Source of the DNA: Rhodocyclaceae bacterium
GTDB taxonomy: Bacteria; Pseudomonadota; Gammaproteobacteria; Burkholderiales; Rhodocyclaceae
Length of the DNA stretch: 34,084 bases
Direction: 5' to 3'
NCBI GenBank assembly: GCA_020445785.1
Contig: JAGRFZ010000038.1
Coordinates: 1 to 34,084, forward strand
In this document: in pieces, positions 22,980-32,488 of the stretch
How positions within the stretch are numbered: position 1 is the first letter of the stretch
How the letters are laid out: each line of letters opens with the position of its first letter
Made by a program: the position numbers and the translations under genes
The notes under the pieces: model-generated
The model's input: the letters and a program-made list of their open reading frames with translations, nothing else
What the model was told of the DNA's origin: nothing
Database searches by the model: none

Positions 22980-23606
22980 ATGCGCTACGCTCTGATTTTG
23001 TCGGCGGCCCTGGCTGCGCCGGCCCATGCCCAGCACGCTTCGCTGTTTTTCGATGGCTGCGTCGATGCCGCCGGCCGGCCGGTGCGGGCCGTGGCGGATG
23101 CGAGCCAGCGCCAGTTCGTGCGCATCGCGAACGAAGGGGGGCGCCCGGCGCTTCTCTACAACCCGGACGTACTGCCGCGCCGGCGGGATGTCACCCGCGG
23201 CTTCCTGTTCGCCCAGGCCTGTGCGCGGCTGAACCTGGGCATGCGGTCCGAAAGCGTCAGCCTCGCCGATGCCCATCGAGCGGATTGCTGGGGCCTGGAG
23301 ACGCTGCGGCGCTCACAATGGATCGTCGATCCGGCGGGCGTTGCCGCATTGGAGGCCGATCTGCATCTCGATGCGGACGAATGGGCCCGCCTGCCGGGAC
23401 CCGAACGGCGTTTCGACTTTGCGTCGTGCCGGCGCGAGGCGATCCGCCTGCCTTCGGCGGCGCGCGCCGAAGGCGATCGGCGCGCCCTCAATGCCTGTCT
23501 GCATGGCTGCGGCGACCGGCTGTTTCGGTGTCAGGACGGCGCCCTGCGTGAGGCCGGCGAGTGCATGCAGGCCTTCGATGCCTGCGAAGCCGCGTGCGGA
23601 CGCTAG
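22980..23606 (+). CDS. Secreted Cys-rich hypothetical protein
   Basis: This is a 208-residue protein. A signal peptide covers about residues 1-18 (MRYALILSAALAAPAHA). Cysteines recur through the chain (DGCVD, QACARL, ADCWG, ASCRR, NACLHGCGDRLFRCQDG, GECMQAFDACEAACG), with a dense cluster in the last 45 residues, so several disulfides in the periplasm or outside are likely. No enzyme motif was recognised. An SD before ATG 22980 (GGAG) is present but close. It stands alone, between the PEP-CTERM terminator and the HerA-like gene, on the same strand as both. Confidence 0.7.
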   Translation: MRYALILSAALAAPAHAQHASLFFDGCVDAAGRPVRAVADASQRQFVRIANEGGRPALLYNPDVLPRRRDVTRGFLFAQACARLNLGMRSESVSLADAHRADCWGLETLRRSQWIVDPAGVAALEADLHLDADEWARLPGPERRFDFASCRREAIRLPSAARAEGDRRALNACLHGCGDRLFRCQDGALREAGECMQAFDACEAACGR

Positions 23607-23657
23607 CGGCAGTACTGGGCGCTAGCGTGCAAACCAGTTCCCTGAAGGAGGAAGCCC

Positions 23658-25178
23658 ATGGCTGAACCGATGCTGATCGCCCGCAATGCCGAGCGCGATG
23701 TCTCCCTGCTGCCGCAGTTGGCCAATCGCCACGGCCTGATCACCGGTGCCACCGGTACCGGCAAGACCGTGACCCTGCAGAAACTGGCCGAATCCTTCGC
23801 GTCGATCGGCGTGCCGGTGTTCGTGGCCGACGTCAAGGGCGATCTTTCCGGCATCGGAGTGCCCGGTGACGCGTCGGACAAGCTGATGAAGCGCCTCGCC
23901 GCAATCGGCATCACCGAGTTCGAGCCGCGCGGCAACACCACGGTGTTGTGGGACGTTTTCGGCGAGGCCGGCCATCCGGTGCGAGCAACCGTGTCGGACA
24001 TGGGGCCATTGCTGCTCGCCCGCCTGCTGAATCTCAACGACACCCAGACCGGTGTGCTGCAGATCGTATTCCGCGTGGCCGACGACAATGGCCTGTTGCT
24101 GCTCGATCTGAAAGATCTGCGGGCGATGGTCCAGCACGTGGGCGACAACGCCAAGTCCTTCAAGACCGAGTACGGAAACATCTCGGCCGCTTCGGTCGGC
24201 GCCATTCAGCGCGGCCTGCTCGGGCTCGAGGACCAGGGGGGCGACCGCTTCTTCGGCGAACCGATGCTCGACATCGCCGATCTGATGCAGACCGACGCCG
24301 ACGGGCGCGGCGTCGTCAATGTGCTGGTCGCCGATCGCCTCTACTCGAGCCCCAAGCTCTATTCGACCTTCCTGCTGTGGCTGCTGGCCGAGCTGTTCGA
24401 GCAGTTGCCGGAAGTGGGAGATCCCGACAAGCCGAAGATGGTGTTCTTCTTCGACGAGGCGCACCTGTTGTTCGACGACGCGCCGCAGGCCCTGCTGGAC
24501 AAGATCGAACAGGTCGTGCGGCTGATCCGCTCGAAGGGCGTCGGCGTCTATTTCGTCACCCAGAATCCGCTGGACGTGCCGGATGCCGTGCTCGGGCAAC
24601 TCGGCAACCGGGTCCAGCACGCGCTGCGGGCGTTCACCCCACGTGACCAAAAGGCGGTGCGGGCGGCGGCCGAGACGATGCGTACGAATCCGAAGTTCGA
24701 CGCGGCGACGGCGATCACCGAACTCGGCGTCGGCGAGGCCCTGGTCTCGTTCCTCGACGGCAAGGGGCGCCCGTCGGTGGTCGAGCGAGTGTCGGTGATC
24801 GCGCCCACTTCGCGGCTGGGCCCCATGAGTGCAGAAGAGCGTGGACACGCGATCAAGGAATCACTGCTCTTCGGCCACTATGAAAAGGTGCTCGATCGGG
24901 AGTCGGCCTACGAGATGCTGCGGGCCAATGCCCAGGCGGCACAGGAGGCGGTGGACGCACCGCCGGCCAAGAGTCCGGCGGGCCAGGCAGAAGGGGGCCT
25001 GTTCGATGGCGCCCTCGGCGGCATTCTGTTCGGCAGTACCGGGCCGCGCGGTGGCCGCCGTGACGGCGTGGTGCAGGCGGCCGCCAAGAGTGCCGCCCGC
25101 AGCATCGCCTCGTCGCTCGGCCGCCAGATCGTCCGCGGCCTGCTTGGTTCCTTGCTCGGTGGTTCGCGCCGGCGCTGA
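23658..25178 (+). CDS. HerA/FtsK-like ATPase, DUF853 family (YjgR-like)
   Basis: This is a 506-residue protein with a strong AAGGAGG SD before ATG 23658. Walker A is GATGTGKT (30-37) and Walker B with catalytic Glu lies in [12 protein letters not shown]. Further family blocks are [45 protein letters not shown] and [19 protein letters not shown]. The C-terminal 60 residues are Gly/Arg-rich and variable ([14 protein letters not shown] and following). E. coli YjgR is of similar length and layout. It is a cytoplasmic RecA-fold ATPase related to the HerA DNA pump; its true role is not established. It is not next to a nuclease (NurA, SIR2 or similar), so a defence role is not indicated. Confidence 0.92.
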   Translation: MAEPMLIARNAERDVSLLPQLANRHGLITGATGTGKTVTLQKLAESFASIGVPVFVADVKGDLSGIGVPGDASDKLMKRLAAIGITEFEPRGNTTVLWDVFGEAGHPVRATVSDMGPLLLARLLNLNDTQTGVLQIVFRVADDNGLLLLDLKDLRAMVQHVGDNAKSFKTEYGNISAASVGAIQRGLLGLEDQGGDRFFGEPMLDIADLMQTDADGRGVVNVLVADRLYSSPKLYSTFLLWLLAELFEQLPEVGDPDKPKMVFFFDEAHLLFDDAPQALLDKIEQVVRLIRSKGVGVYFVTQNPLDVPDAVLGQLGNRVQHALRAFTPRDQKAVRAAAETMRTNPKFDAATAITELGVGEALVSFLDGKGRPSVVERVSVIAPTSRLGPMSAEERGHAIKESLLFGHYEKVLDRESAYEMLRANAQAAQEAVDAPPAKSPAGQAEGGLFDGALGGILFGSTGPRGGRRDGVVQAAAKSAARSIASSLGRQIVRGLLGSLLGGSRRR

Positions 25179-25197
25179 GTGCCGCGCGGAGAGAACG

Positions 25198-25980
25198 TCA
25201 ATAGCGGTGTGACAGGATGACGCCGGCGCCGATGTCCGGGCTGTTGTCGGAAAAGCCGCGTACCAGGTAGGCCTGCAGCTTGTTGCCACCGCCGAGGCGG
25301 TGGCTGGCGAACAGCGTCAGCTCGCGGATTTCGTCGCCGGTGCGGGTGACGTTGTCGCGCCAGTCGTAGCTGGCGCCGGCAAAGGTGCTGGGGATCACGC
25401 GCTTGCCGACACCGATCGAGCCGTAGTAGGGGTCACGGTAGTCGCGGCCGTCCGGGTCGCCGTATTTCTTCTTGCCGACCGTGCCGAACAGCGTCAGGCC
25501 CTTGATCAGCGTGGCGCCGTCCAGTTGCAGCGAATAATCGGTCTTTCCGGTGCCCAACGCCCGGTCCTCGTCGGCAGTCGGGATCTTGACCTTGACGATG
25601 ACATCGAGCAGCAGATGGCGGTTCTGCACGGCCGCGTAGCCGGCGCTGAGGACCAGATCGCCGATGCCGGATTCGGTCTTGGTCTCGTTCTCGGACCCTT
25701 CTGCCGGAATCCGGTCGGGACCGACGCCGATGACGTCACCCGGGCCGGTGGTGCGAATCCAGGGAATGCTCGCCTTCAAGGTCGTCGGTCCGTTTTCGTA
25801 CTTGGCGATGAACGGCACCACCCATGTCCGGGTCTCCTTTTCGCTGCCGTACTCGCCGGTCGAATAATCCACCCCGACCATCATCGTCAGATCGCCCGAG
25901 GACGATTCCGCCGCGATGGCCGCGTGCCCGAAGCCGGCCACGGCAGTGGCTGCCAGCAGCGGCAGAACGCGCCCTTTCAT
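25198..25980 (-). CDS. Predicted outer-membrane beta-barrel (transporter-like) protein
   Basis: This is a 260-residue protein. ATG 25980 begins a signal peptide (MKGRVLPLLAATAVAGFGHA, cleaved near AIAAES). The mature protein has regular amphipathic strands with Gly-Tyr/Asp turns (MMVGVDYSTGEYGSEKETR, FIAKYENGPTTLKASIPWI, DIGAGVILSHRY) and an aromatic C-terminal residue, the sign of an outer-membrane barrel. It resembles proteins loosely annotated as transporters in many Betaproteobacteria and Gammaproteobacteria. The substrate is unknown. The longer frame up to 26094 lacks a signal and is not used. It converges on the HerA-like gene with 19 bases between stops. Confidence 0.75.
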   Translation of the reverse strand: MKGRVLPLLAATAVAGFGHAAIAAESSSGDLTMMVGVDYSTGEYGSEKETRTWVVPFIAKYENGPTTLKASIPWIRTTGPGDVIGVGPDRIPAEGSENETKTESGIGDLVLSAGYAAVQNRHLLLDVIVKVKIPTADEDRALGTGKTDYSLQLDGATLIKGLTLFGTVGKKKYGDPDGRDYRDPYYGSIGVGKRVIPSTFAGASYDWRDNVTRTGDEIRELTLFASHRLGGGNKLQAYLVRGFSDNSPDIGAGVILSHRY

Positions 25981-26150
25981 CGAAAGCCTCCCTAACGTTC
26001 GGTGAGCCCTGGGCCGCTCCGCGCCGGGGCGTGGAACGGGAGAGGGCTCGGATCTCCCGATTGTATGCGCTCGGCCGATCGGTGGGCGTAACAATGAAAG
26101 ACATCGCGCCGTGCATCGGCAGGGTGCGGGGCATGCCAGTATGCGCTATA

Positions 26151-26164
26151 TTAGTAAAAACTAA
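26151..26164 (+). promoter_or_regulatory. Inverted repeat before the heme-protein gene
   Basis: TTAGT-AAAA-ACTAA is a perfect 5-bp inverted repeat around 4 bases, 15 bases before the DUF3365 start. It overlaps TATATT (26147-26152), a possible -10. The TTxxT-N4-AxxAA shape has the geometry of FNR/DNR boxes, but the inner bases differ, so factor identity is open. Confidence 0.3.
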
Positions 26165-26178
26165 TCAAAGGAGGTGTC

Positions 26179-26748
26179 ATGCGTACCCTGTTGATCGTTT
26201 CCCTGCTGGCCTCTGCCGGCGCTGTGCACGCCGGCGAACTCGAAACCTTGACCGAGCAGACCCGTGGCGAGGTCAAGCAGATCCTGCCGCAGGTGGCGGG
26301 GATGATGAAGTCCGCCGTGAAGGAGCAGGGCGTGGCGGCCGCCATTCCGGTATGCAAGGACAAGGCTCCGAAGCTGATGGCCGACAAGGCGCAGGCGCTC
26401 GGCTGGAAGATCCGCCGGGTCAGCCTCAAGACACGCAATCCCGAGCGGGCCACCCCCGACGCCTGGGAAAAGGACGTGCTGACCAGTTTCGATGCTCGCG
26501 CGGCAGCCGGCGAGGCCCCTGCCGGCATCGAGGCTGCCGAGATCGTGACCGCCGCCGACGGTCGGCGGATGTTCCGCTACATGAAGGCCTTGCCGGTCGC
26601 GCCGGTGTGCGTCCAGTGCCATGGCGAGCAGGCCAATCTGGCACCGGAGTTGGTGCAGGCTTTGGCACGCGACTACCCGCACGATGCGGCGACGGGGTAT
26701 GCCCCCGGTGAGATCCGCGGCGCGGTTTCGGTCGAGCGCCCACTGTGA
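26179..26748 (+). CDS. DUF3365 c-type heme protein
   Basis: This is a 189-residue protein with a signal peptide at about 1-18 (MRTLLIVSLLASAGAVHA). A single c-type heme site is Cys144-Val-Gln-Cys147-His148 in APVCVQCHGEQ. A second Cys lies in IPVCKDKAP. The DUF3365/Tll0287-like domain fills the chain, with the typical RNPERATPDAWEKDVL and FRYMKALPV. Such proteins bind heme in the periplasm and may sense redox or gas. The SD AAAGGAGGTG is almost fully complementary to the 16S 3' end, with short spacing, so strong translation is expected. A hairpin follows the stop, and an inverted repeat lies at the promoter. Confidence 0.9.
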   Translation: MRTLLIVSLLASAGAVHAGELETLTEQTRGEVKQILPQVAGMMKSAVKEQGVAAAIPVCKDKAPKLMADKAQALGWKIRRVSLKTRNPERATPDAWEKDVLTSFDARAAAGEAPAGIEAAEIVTAADGRRMFRYMKALPVAPVCVQCHGEQANLAPELVQALARDYPHDAATGYAPGEIRGAVSVERPL

Positions 26749-26754
26749 GCGGCG

Positions 26755-26780
26755 GCGGGCGAGCCGCTCGGTTCGCCCGC
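26755..26780 (+). terminator. Hairpin after the DUF3365 gene
   Basis: GCGGGCGA (26755-26762) pairs perfectly with TCGCCCGC (26773-26780) around a 10-base loop, starting 6 bases after the stop. No real T-run follows, so termination strength is uncertain. Confidence 0.4.
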
Positions 26781-26870
26781 TGTGCGACGCGGCCGCGGGC
26801 GCGGCGGCGGCCGGGGGAATCTTTCGAGCGGCGTGCGGTTCAAAGCCCCATGTCCTGCACGGAGTTGCCC

Positions 26871-27176
26871 ATGACCCCCGAAGCGCTGGAAGTCCTGATG
26901 TGCGATATCGAGAGCGGTGATCCGCTGGATTTCTCCGACCTGGGCATCGGCGAAGACGAAGCGCGCGGCCTGATGGCGCGGCATTTCTGTCAGCTCGACG
27001 GCGATCTGGCCGCCGAGGGCCTGGATGCGGAAGGCCGGCTGGCGGTGATGACCGCGATTGCGGCTCATACCATGGAGGCGAACTTTCTGATCCAGTTGCA
27101 GCGCCTGCGGTCCGCGGGCCAGGGGTTCGATCTCAAGGCTTGGATGAACGACCGGGGTTTCGTCCGCCGCCAGTAG
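26871..27176 (+). CDS. Small hypothetical protein
   Basis: This is a 101-residue acidic protein starting MTPEALEVLMCDIESG. ATG 26871 has GGAG at 6 bases; the ATG at 26850 has none. The chain looks mainly helical and soluble, with conserved-looking blocks DPLDFSDLGIGEDEARGL, MARHFCQLDGDL and MTAIAAHTMEANFLIQLQRL. No domain was recognised. Its last 44 bases overlap the end of the oppositely oriented TfoX-like gene, a tail-to-tail overlap. Confidence 0.65.
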   Translation: MTPEALEVLMCDIESGDPLDFSDLGIGEDEARGLMARHFCQLDGDLAAEGLDAEGRLAVMTAIAAHTMEANFLIQLQRLRSAGQGFDLKAWMNDRGFVRRQ

Positions 27177-27522
27177 CGGTCGTGCTGCGCTGACGCAGCG
27201 CGCACTCGATCGCCATTCGTGCCCAGGGTTGCATCGCCTGCGGGCTGTCGAGCGATTCGTCCGGAGCGCTCCAATAGCCCATCGAAAAGGTCCGGCCGTC
27301 GGTCCGCTCGCTGCGGAAGATCCGGCAGCCGGCCTGCTGGAACGCCGCCTGCGACTGCTCGTCCGCCTTCAGGTAGAGGGTGTTCCATGCCACCAGCGCG
27401 AAGAACAGGCCGTCGCAGTAGAAGCCGTGGCCGCCGAACATTCGTTTGGTCCGAATGTGGCCCAGTGGCGCGAACAGCTCGAGGGCGTGGGCGACGATCT
27501 CCGGTGCTGGGGCCGGGCACAC
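27133..27522 (-). CDS. TfoX/Sxy N-terminal domain protein
   Basis: This is a 129-residue protein. The GTG at 27522 begins 3 bases after the metF stop, pointing to coupling. The N-terminal domain of TfoX/Sxy is recognisable: FAPLGHIRTKRMFGGHGFYC, then DGLFFALVAWNTLYLKAD and TDGRTFSMGYW. Full-length TfoX regulates competence and has a second C-terminal domain, absent here; single-domain proteins of this kind have no clear function. The last 25 residues are Ser/Gly/Arg-rich and overlap the neighbouring plus-strand gene. It is the last gene of the SAH-riboswitch operon. Confidence 0.85.
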   Translation of the reverse strand: MCPAPAPEIVAHALELFAPLGHIRTKRMFGGHGFYCDGLFFALVAWNTLYLKADEQSQAAFQQAGCRIFRSERTDGRTFSMGYWSAPDESLDSPQAMQPWARMAIECALRQRSTTATGGGRNPGRSSKP

Positions 27523-27525
27523 GGG

Positions 27526-28365
27526 TCAGGTGCCGAGCCGGAGGCGCTCGACGATGGCGCGGGTCGCTGCGGACTGGTTCATGCAATAGAAGTGGAGACC
27601 GGGAGCGCCCGCCGAGATCAGCTTGTCGCACAGTTCGGTAACCACGTCGAGGCCGAAGGCCTTGATCGAATCGCTGTCGTCGCCAAACGATTCCAGCTTG
27701 CGTCGCATCCAGCGCGGGATCTCGGCGCCGCAGGCATCGGAGAAGCGCGCCAGTTTGACGAAACTGACGATCGGCATGATGCCCGGCACGATCGGCGCGT
27801 CGATACCCATCGCGCGGCAGGCGTCGACGAAGTGCAGATAGGCGTCGAGATTGTAGAAGTACTGCGTGATCGCGGCATCGGCGCCAGCGTCCATCTTGCG
27901 CTTGAACGCGATCAGGTCGTCTTGTGGAGAACGGGCCTGGGGATGGTATTCGGGGTAGGCAGCGACCTCGATGCGAAAGGTGTCGCCGGTCTCGCGACGG
28001 ATGTACTCGACCAGTTCGTTGGCATGGCGGAACTCGCCCGGATCGACCACGCCCGAGGGCAGGTCTCCGCGTAGGGCGACGATGCGGTCGATTCCGGCGT
28101 TGCGGTAGCGCTCGAGAATGTCGCGAATGCCTTCCCGGGTGGAGCCGACGCAGGACAGATGCGGGGCCACCGACAGCCCCTCCTGCTGGATCTCGAAGAC
28201 GGTCTCGAAAGTGCGCTCGCGGGTCGAGCCGCCGGCCCCGTAGGTCACCGAAAAGAACTCCGGGCCCAAGGTGGCGAGGCGGCCGCGCGCGAGGCGCAGC
28301 TTGTCCATGCCCGCCTGGGTCTGGGGCGGGAAGAACTCGATGCTGAAGGGGGTCTTGCCTGTCAT
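27526..28365 (-). CDS. metF: Methylenetetrahydrofolate reductase (MetF)
   Basis: This is a 279-residue flavoprotein that reduces 5,10-methylene-THF to 5-methyl-THF, the methyl donor for methionine synthesis. The motifs FSIEFFPPQTQAG, VTYGAGGSTRERT, HLSCVG, DRIVALRGDLP, EVAAYPEYHPQA, AITQYFYNLDAY and GLHFYCMNQS follow in family order, and the length matches bacterial MetF. The ATG at 28365 overlaps the tlyA stop (ATGA), so it is coupled. The placement behind ahcY and the SAH riboswitch fits the methyl-cycle logic: remove SAH and regenerate methionine. Confidence 0.96.
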   Translation of the reverse strand: MTGKTPFSIEFFPPQTQAGMDKLRLARGRLATLGPEFFSVTYGAGGSTRERTFETVFEIQQEGLSVAPHLSCVGSTREGIRDILERYRNAGIDRIVALRGDLPSGVVDPGEFRHANELVEYIRRETGDTFRIEVAAYPEYHPQARSPQDDLIAFKRKMDAGADAAITQYFYNLDAYLHFVDACRAMGIDAPIVPGIMPIVSFVKLARFSDACGAEIPRWMRRKLESFGDDSDSIKAFGLDVVTELCDKLISAGAPGLHFYCMNQSAATRAIVERLRLGT

Positions 28366-29210
28366 TCGTGGTTTCCTGTGGCGGCCGGTCCTTCGGGCCG
28401 GCGCGCATGAATGAAGAATTCGCGGTTGCCGTCGCCGCCGGCGATGGGGCTGTCGAAGTAGCCCAGTACGGTCATCCCTGCATCGACGAAGGCGGCGCGG
28501 ATGCGAGTCTCGACGGCGGCATGTTGCGCCGGGTCGCGCACGATGCCCCCCTTGCCGAGGCCGCGCGGGCCCACCTCGAACTGAGGCTTGACCAACGCCA
28601 GAACCTGCCCGCCTTCCCGCAGCAGCGCGCGCCAGCGCGGCAGCAGCAGCGTGACGGAAATGAAGCTGGCGTCGCAGACGACGAGGTCGAAGCCACTGGC
28701 GGGAAAGGCGTCGCCGAGGGCGGCCGGCGACAGATCGCGCGCGTTGATGCGCTCGATCGCGAGCACGCGGGGATCGGCTGCGAGGCGAGGGTGCAACTGG
28801 CCGTGACCGACCTCGATGCCGACCACGCGCTGTGCACCGGCCTGCAGCAGGCAATCGGTGAAGCCGCCGGTGGATTGGCCGACATCGAGGCATTCCGCAC
28901 CGCGGACCTCGATGCCGCTGCGCAGCAACGCGTCGGCGAGCTTGATGCCACCGCGCGAGACGAAACGATCCTGGTCGTCGCCGGCGATCTCGAAGCGGGC
29001 GCTGGCGGGTAGTTCCTGTGAGGCCTTGCGCACCAGCTCGCCGTCGGCCCGCACCCGGCCCGCCTCGATCAGCCGGCGCGCCGCGCTGCGCGATTCGGCG
29101 AGGCCCAACTCGCTCAGCAGGGCGTCGGCACGCACGCCGGCGCGCGGCTGCGGGGACCGCGACTCGCCCGCCGCGCGCGGACGGCGGCTGCGCGCGTGGA
29201 ACGAGTTCAT
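28362..29210 (-). CDS. tlyA: TlyA family rRNA 2'-O-methyltransferase
   Basis: This is a 282-residue protein. After a basic N-terminus it has an S4 RNA-binding domain (about 27-85; ADALLSELGLAESRSAARRL, then AGRVRADGELVRKASQEL). A FtsJ-like SAM-dependent methyltransferase domain follows: motif I CLDVGQSTGGFTDCLLQAG, then DLVVCDASFIS, LALVKPQFEVG and NREFFIHA. TlyA proteins methylate 16S and 23S rRNA 2'-hydroxyls and are also called hemolysins by old annotation. ATG 29210 lies 25 bases after ahcY; the frame extends to 29270 only as read-through of the ahcY end. Being SAM-dependent, it produces SAH, the ligand of the riboswitch upstream. Confidence 0.92.
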   Translation of the reverse strand: MNSFHARSRRPRAAGESRSPQPRAGVRADALLSELGLAESRSAARRLIEAGRVRADGELVRKASQELPASARFEIAGDDQDRFVSRGGIKLADALLRSGIEVRGAECLDVGQSTGGFTDCLLQAGAQRVVGIEVGHGQLHPRLAADPRVLAIERINARDLSPAALGDAFPASGFDLVVCDASFISVTLLLPRWRALLREGGQVLALVKPQFEVGPRGLGKGGIVRDPAQHAAVETRIRAAFVDAGMTVLGYFDSPIAGGDGNREFFIHARRPEGPAATGNHE

Positions 29211-29235
29211 GCTCACGATCGGGCCGCCCGCTCGC

Positions 29236-30648
<1,413 letters not shown>

Positions 30649-30731
30649 GCGAACTCCTTGAACGATGTGGCCGGGTTGGGGTGTAGCGGCATCGATGCCC
30701 ACCTCGCACCCCGTGCCCGGCACGGGTTAAA

Positions 30732-30824
30732 GGTGAGCGCCGTTAGTCGAAATGCCGGCACGAAGCCGGATCTTTCCCGAGCCTGGGGGCAGACGAATCA
30801 TGCAGCCTCGCAGCGCTCCTCGGG
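30732..30824 (-). ncRNA. SAH riboswitch aptamer upstream of ahcY
   Basis: Read on the minus strand, CCCGAGGAGCGCTGC (from 30824) and CAGGCTCGGG (ending 30776) form stem P1 (CCCGAG/CTCGGG). The P4-like hairpin CCGGC-TTCGT-GCCGG follows. AACGGCGCTCACC (30744-30732) then provides GCGCTC to pair with GAGCGC of the first strand, the pseudoknot that defines this class. These blocks are the conserved nucleotides of the SAH riboswitch known upstream of ahcY in Beta- and Gammaproteobacteria. It binds SAH and turns expression on. The position before ahcY makes the call strong. Confidence 0.93.
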
Positions 30825-30832
30825 ATCCCGCA

Positions 30833-30861
30833 AGTATAGCAACTCGGCCGCAGCGCAAGCA
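30833..30861 (-). promoter_or_regulatory. Promoter of the SAH-riboswitch operon
   Basis: The minus strand has TATACT at 30838-30833. This predicts a start near 30826, just 2 bases before riboswitch stem P1. A weak -35 (TGCTTG, 30861-30856) lies 17 bases upstream. The fit between the predicted start and the aptamer end supports the -10. Confidence 0.5.
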
Positions 30862-30938
30862 TGCCTTGGCCTGGGCGGCCCATTCGAGCCGTCGGGCGGT
30901 GGGTCGGCGGCAAGAACGTGATCGGCCGCCGCGCGTGG

Positions 30939-32021
30939 CTACGGTCCGCGGCCGCGCACCGAGTGTCGGACGAAGCTCGCGGCCAGCGTCAAGCCGGTCA
31001 GCGGCAGCACGAACAGCAGCATGACGCCGGAGAACATCGGCAGCATTTCGTGGTGCTGGGCCGACAGGATCAGGTAGGCCGTGTAGGCGGCATAGTAGCC
31101 GAGCAGCAATGCGCCCTCCCAGCGGCGGATCTCGCGGGCGGTCAGAAAGATCGGCAGGCACACGAATGCCACGGCCAACATCACCCACAGGTCGAAACTG
31201 CGGGCCGCTTCCGGCACGATCAGGCCGACCGGCGACACCAGCCCCGCGGCGCCGAGGCAGGCCAGGATATTGAACAGATTGCTTCCGACGACGTTGCCGA
31301 CCGCGATGTCGCGCTGGCCGCGCAATGCGGCCATCAGGGATGTGGCGATCTCCGGCATCGAGGTGCCGATGGCGACGATGGTGAGGCCGATCACCAGATC
31401 GCTCACGCCGAGCGCCCGCGCGAAGCTGACCGCCGATTGCACCAGCCAGTCTGCGCCGAGCACCAGCATCGCGAGGCCGACCGCGACCAGCATGAACTGC
31501 ACGCTCCAGTGCCGGTCCCAGCCGTTGTCCGCGGGCAGGTCCGCTTCCATGTCGGCACGCATCTGCGCCGAAGCCTTTCGCGCCTGGATCGTCAGGAAGC
31601 CGGTATAGCCCACCGACAACAGCAGCAGCAGGCCCGCTTCGGTCCGGGATATGTCGCCGTCGAGCGCCATCCCGACGATCAGGACGCTGGCGGCGATCAT
31701 GACCGGCACCTCCTGACGGACGATCTGCTCGGCCACCAACAACGGCGCGATCATTGCCGAAAGCCCCAGGATCAGGAGGATGTTGGCGATGTTGCTGCCG
31801 ATTACATTGCCGATGGCGAGGGAGGGATTGCCGTCGAGCGAGGCGTCGACCGCGACCGCGATCTCCGGTGCGCTGGTGCCGAAGGCAACCACCGTGAGTC
31901 CGACCACCAGGGGAGAGATGCCGAACGACAGGGCCAGGCGGGAAGCGCCCCGCACCAGGGCTTCGGCACCGATCGCCAGCAGCACGAGGCCGCCGGAAAA
32001 CAGCAGTAGTTCTACAGTCAT
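30939..32021 (-). CDS. Sodium/calcium exchanger family protein (CaCA, YrbG-like)
   Basis: This is a 360-residue inner-membrane protein of about ten helices in two inverted repeats. The alpha-repeat signatures are both present: VVAFGTSAPEIAVAV with GNVIGSNIANILLILG in the first half, and IVAIGTSMPEIATSL with GNVVGSNLFNILACLG in the second. These Glu/Ser/Asn residues bind the cations. Members exchange Ca2+ for Na+ (or H+). The E. coli YrbG is similar in kind. The first segment MTVELLLFSGGLVLLAIGAE is the normal start. It lies upstream of the ahcY unit on the same strand but is separated from it by the promoter and riboswitch. Confidence 0.94.
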   Translation of the reverse strand: MTVELLLFSGGLVLLAIGAEALVRGASRLALSFGISPLVVGLTVVAFGTSAPEIAVAVDASLDGNPSLAIGNVIGSNIANILLILGLSAMIAPLLVAEQIVRQEVPVMIAASVLIVGMALDGDISRTEAGLLLLLSVGYTGFLTIQARKASAQMRADMEADLPADNGWDRHWSVQFMLVAVGLAMLVLGADWLVQSAVSFARALGVSDLVIGLTIVAIGTSMPEIATSLMAALRGQRDIAVGNVVGSNLFNILACLGAAGLVSPVGLIVPEAARSFDLWVMLAVAFVCLPIFLTAREIRRWEGALLLGYYAAYTAYLILSAQHHEMLPMFSGVMLLFVLPLTGLTLAASFVRHSVRGRGP

Positions 32022-32488
32022 CTGATTCCGTGCGAGCTGGAAACCGCGGTGGCGCGCGTTCGAATAGGGATCTGCGGGCCCACCCGGCCGGGCACCGCGA
32101 CGCGGCGGGGCGAGCGTCGGTCGCGCCGATCGATCTGCAATGCCCGGGCCTGGCGAGCCGGGCGGGGCCTGGTCGAAGATTGACGTGGGTTCATGGTGTC
32201 ATGGGTGGTTGCAGGTGCTGGCGCGCCGCGCTTGGCTTCGATCGTCGGCAGGGGCCGATCCTGAGAGCGGAAATTCGTCGTCGAGTTCGCCGCTCGCGTC
32301 GCGGGAAGATCGCGGCGGAGCCGATCCGGCGCAGCGCAGCGACGAGGCAGGCGTCGCCAGTGCGCAATCGTCCGGCAACCGCCCAGCCGGCGGCGGAGAC
32401 GGCATGCCCGGCCTTTCCCCGAGATTGGTCGCGGCGCCCCGCATGCTGCGGGTCGTGACCGGTCGACACCGGCTTCGCCCGTGTCACC
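32022..32488. other. 467-base stretch without a supportable gene
   Basis: Frames here are Arg/Ala/Pro-rich shadows on both strands, with no SD-supported start. No tRNA-like arm or strong terminator was recognised. The promoter of the exchanger gene should lie near 32022-32100; no consensus pair is clear. Confidence 0.4.

Noticed and set aside
23658-25178. HerA-like ATPase as part of a defence system
   Set aside because: No nuclease, SIR2, DUF4297 or NurA gene beside it. The DUF853/YjgR type is common in ordinary chromosomes.
32022-32488. Possible tRNA in the gap (a TTCGAAT string near 32058)
   Set aside because: The flanking bases do not form a T-arm or acceptor stem.
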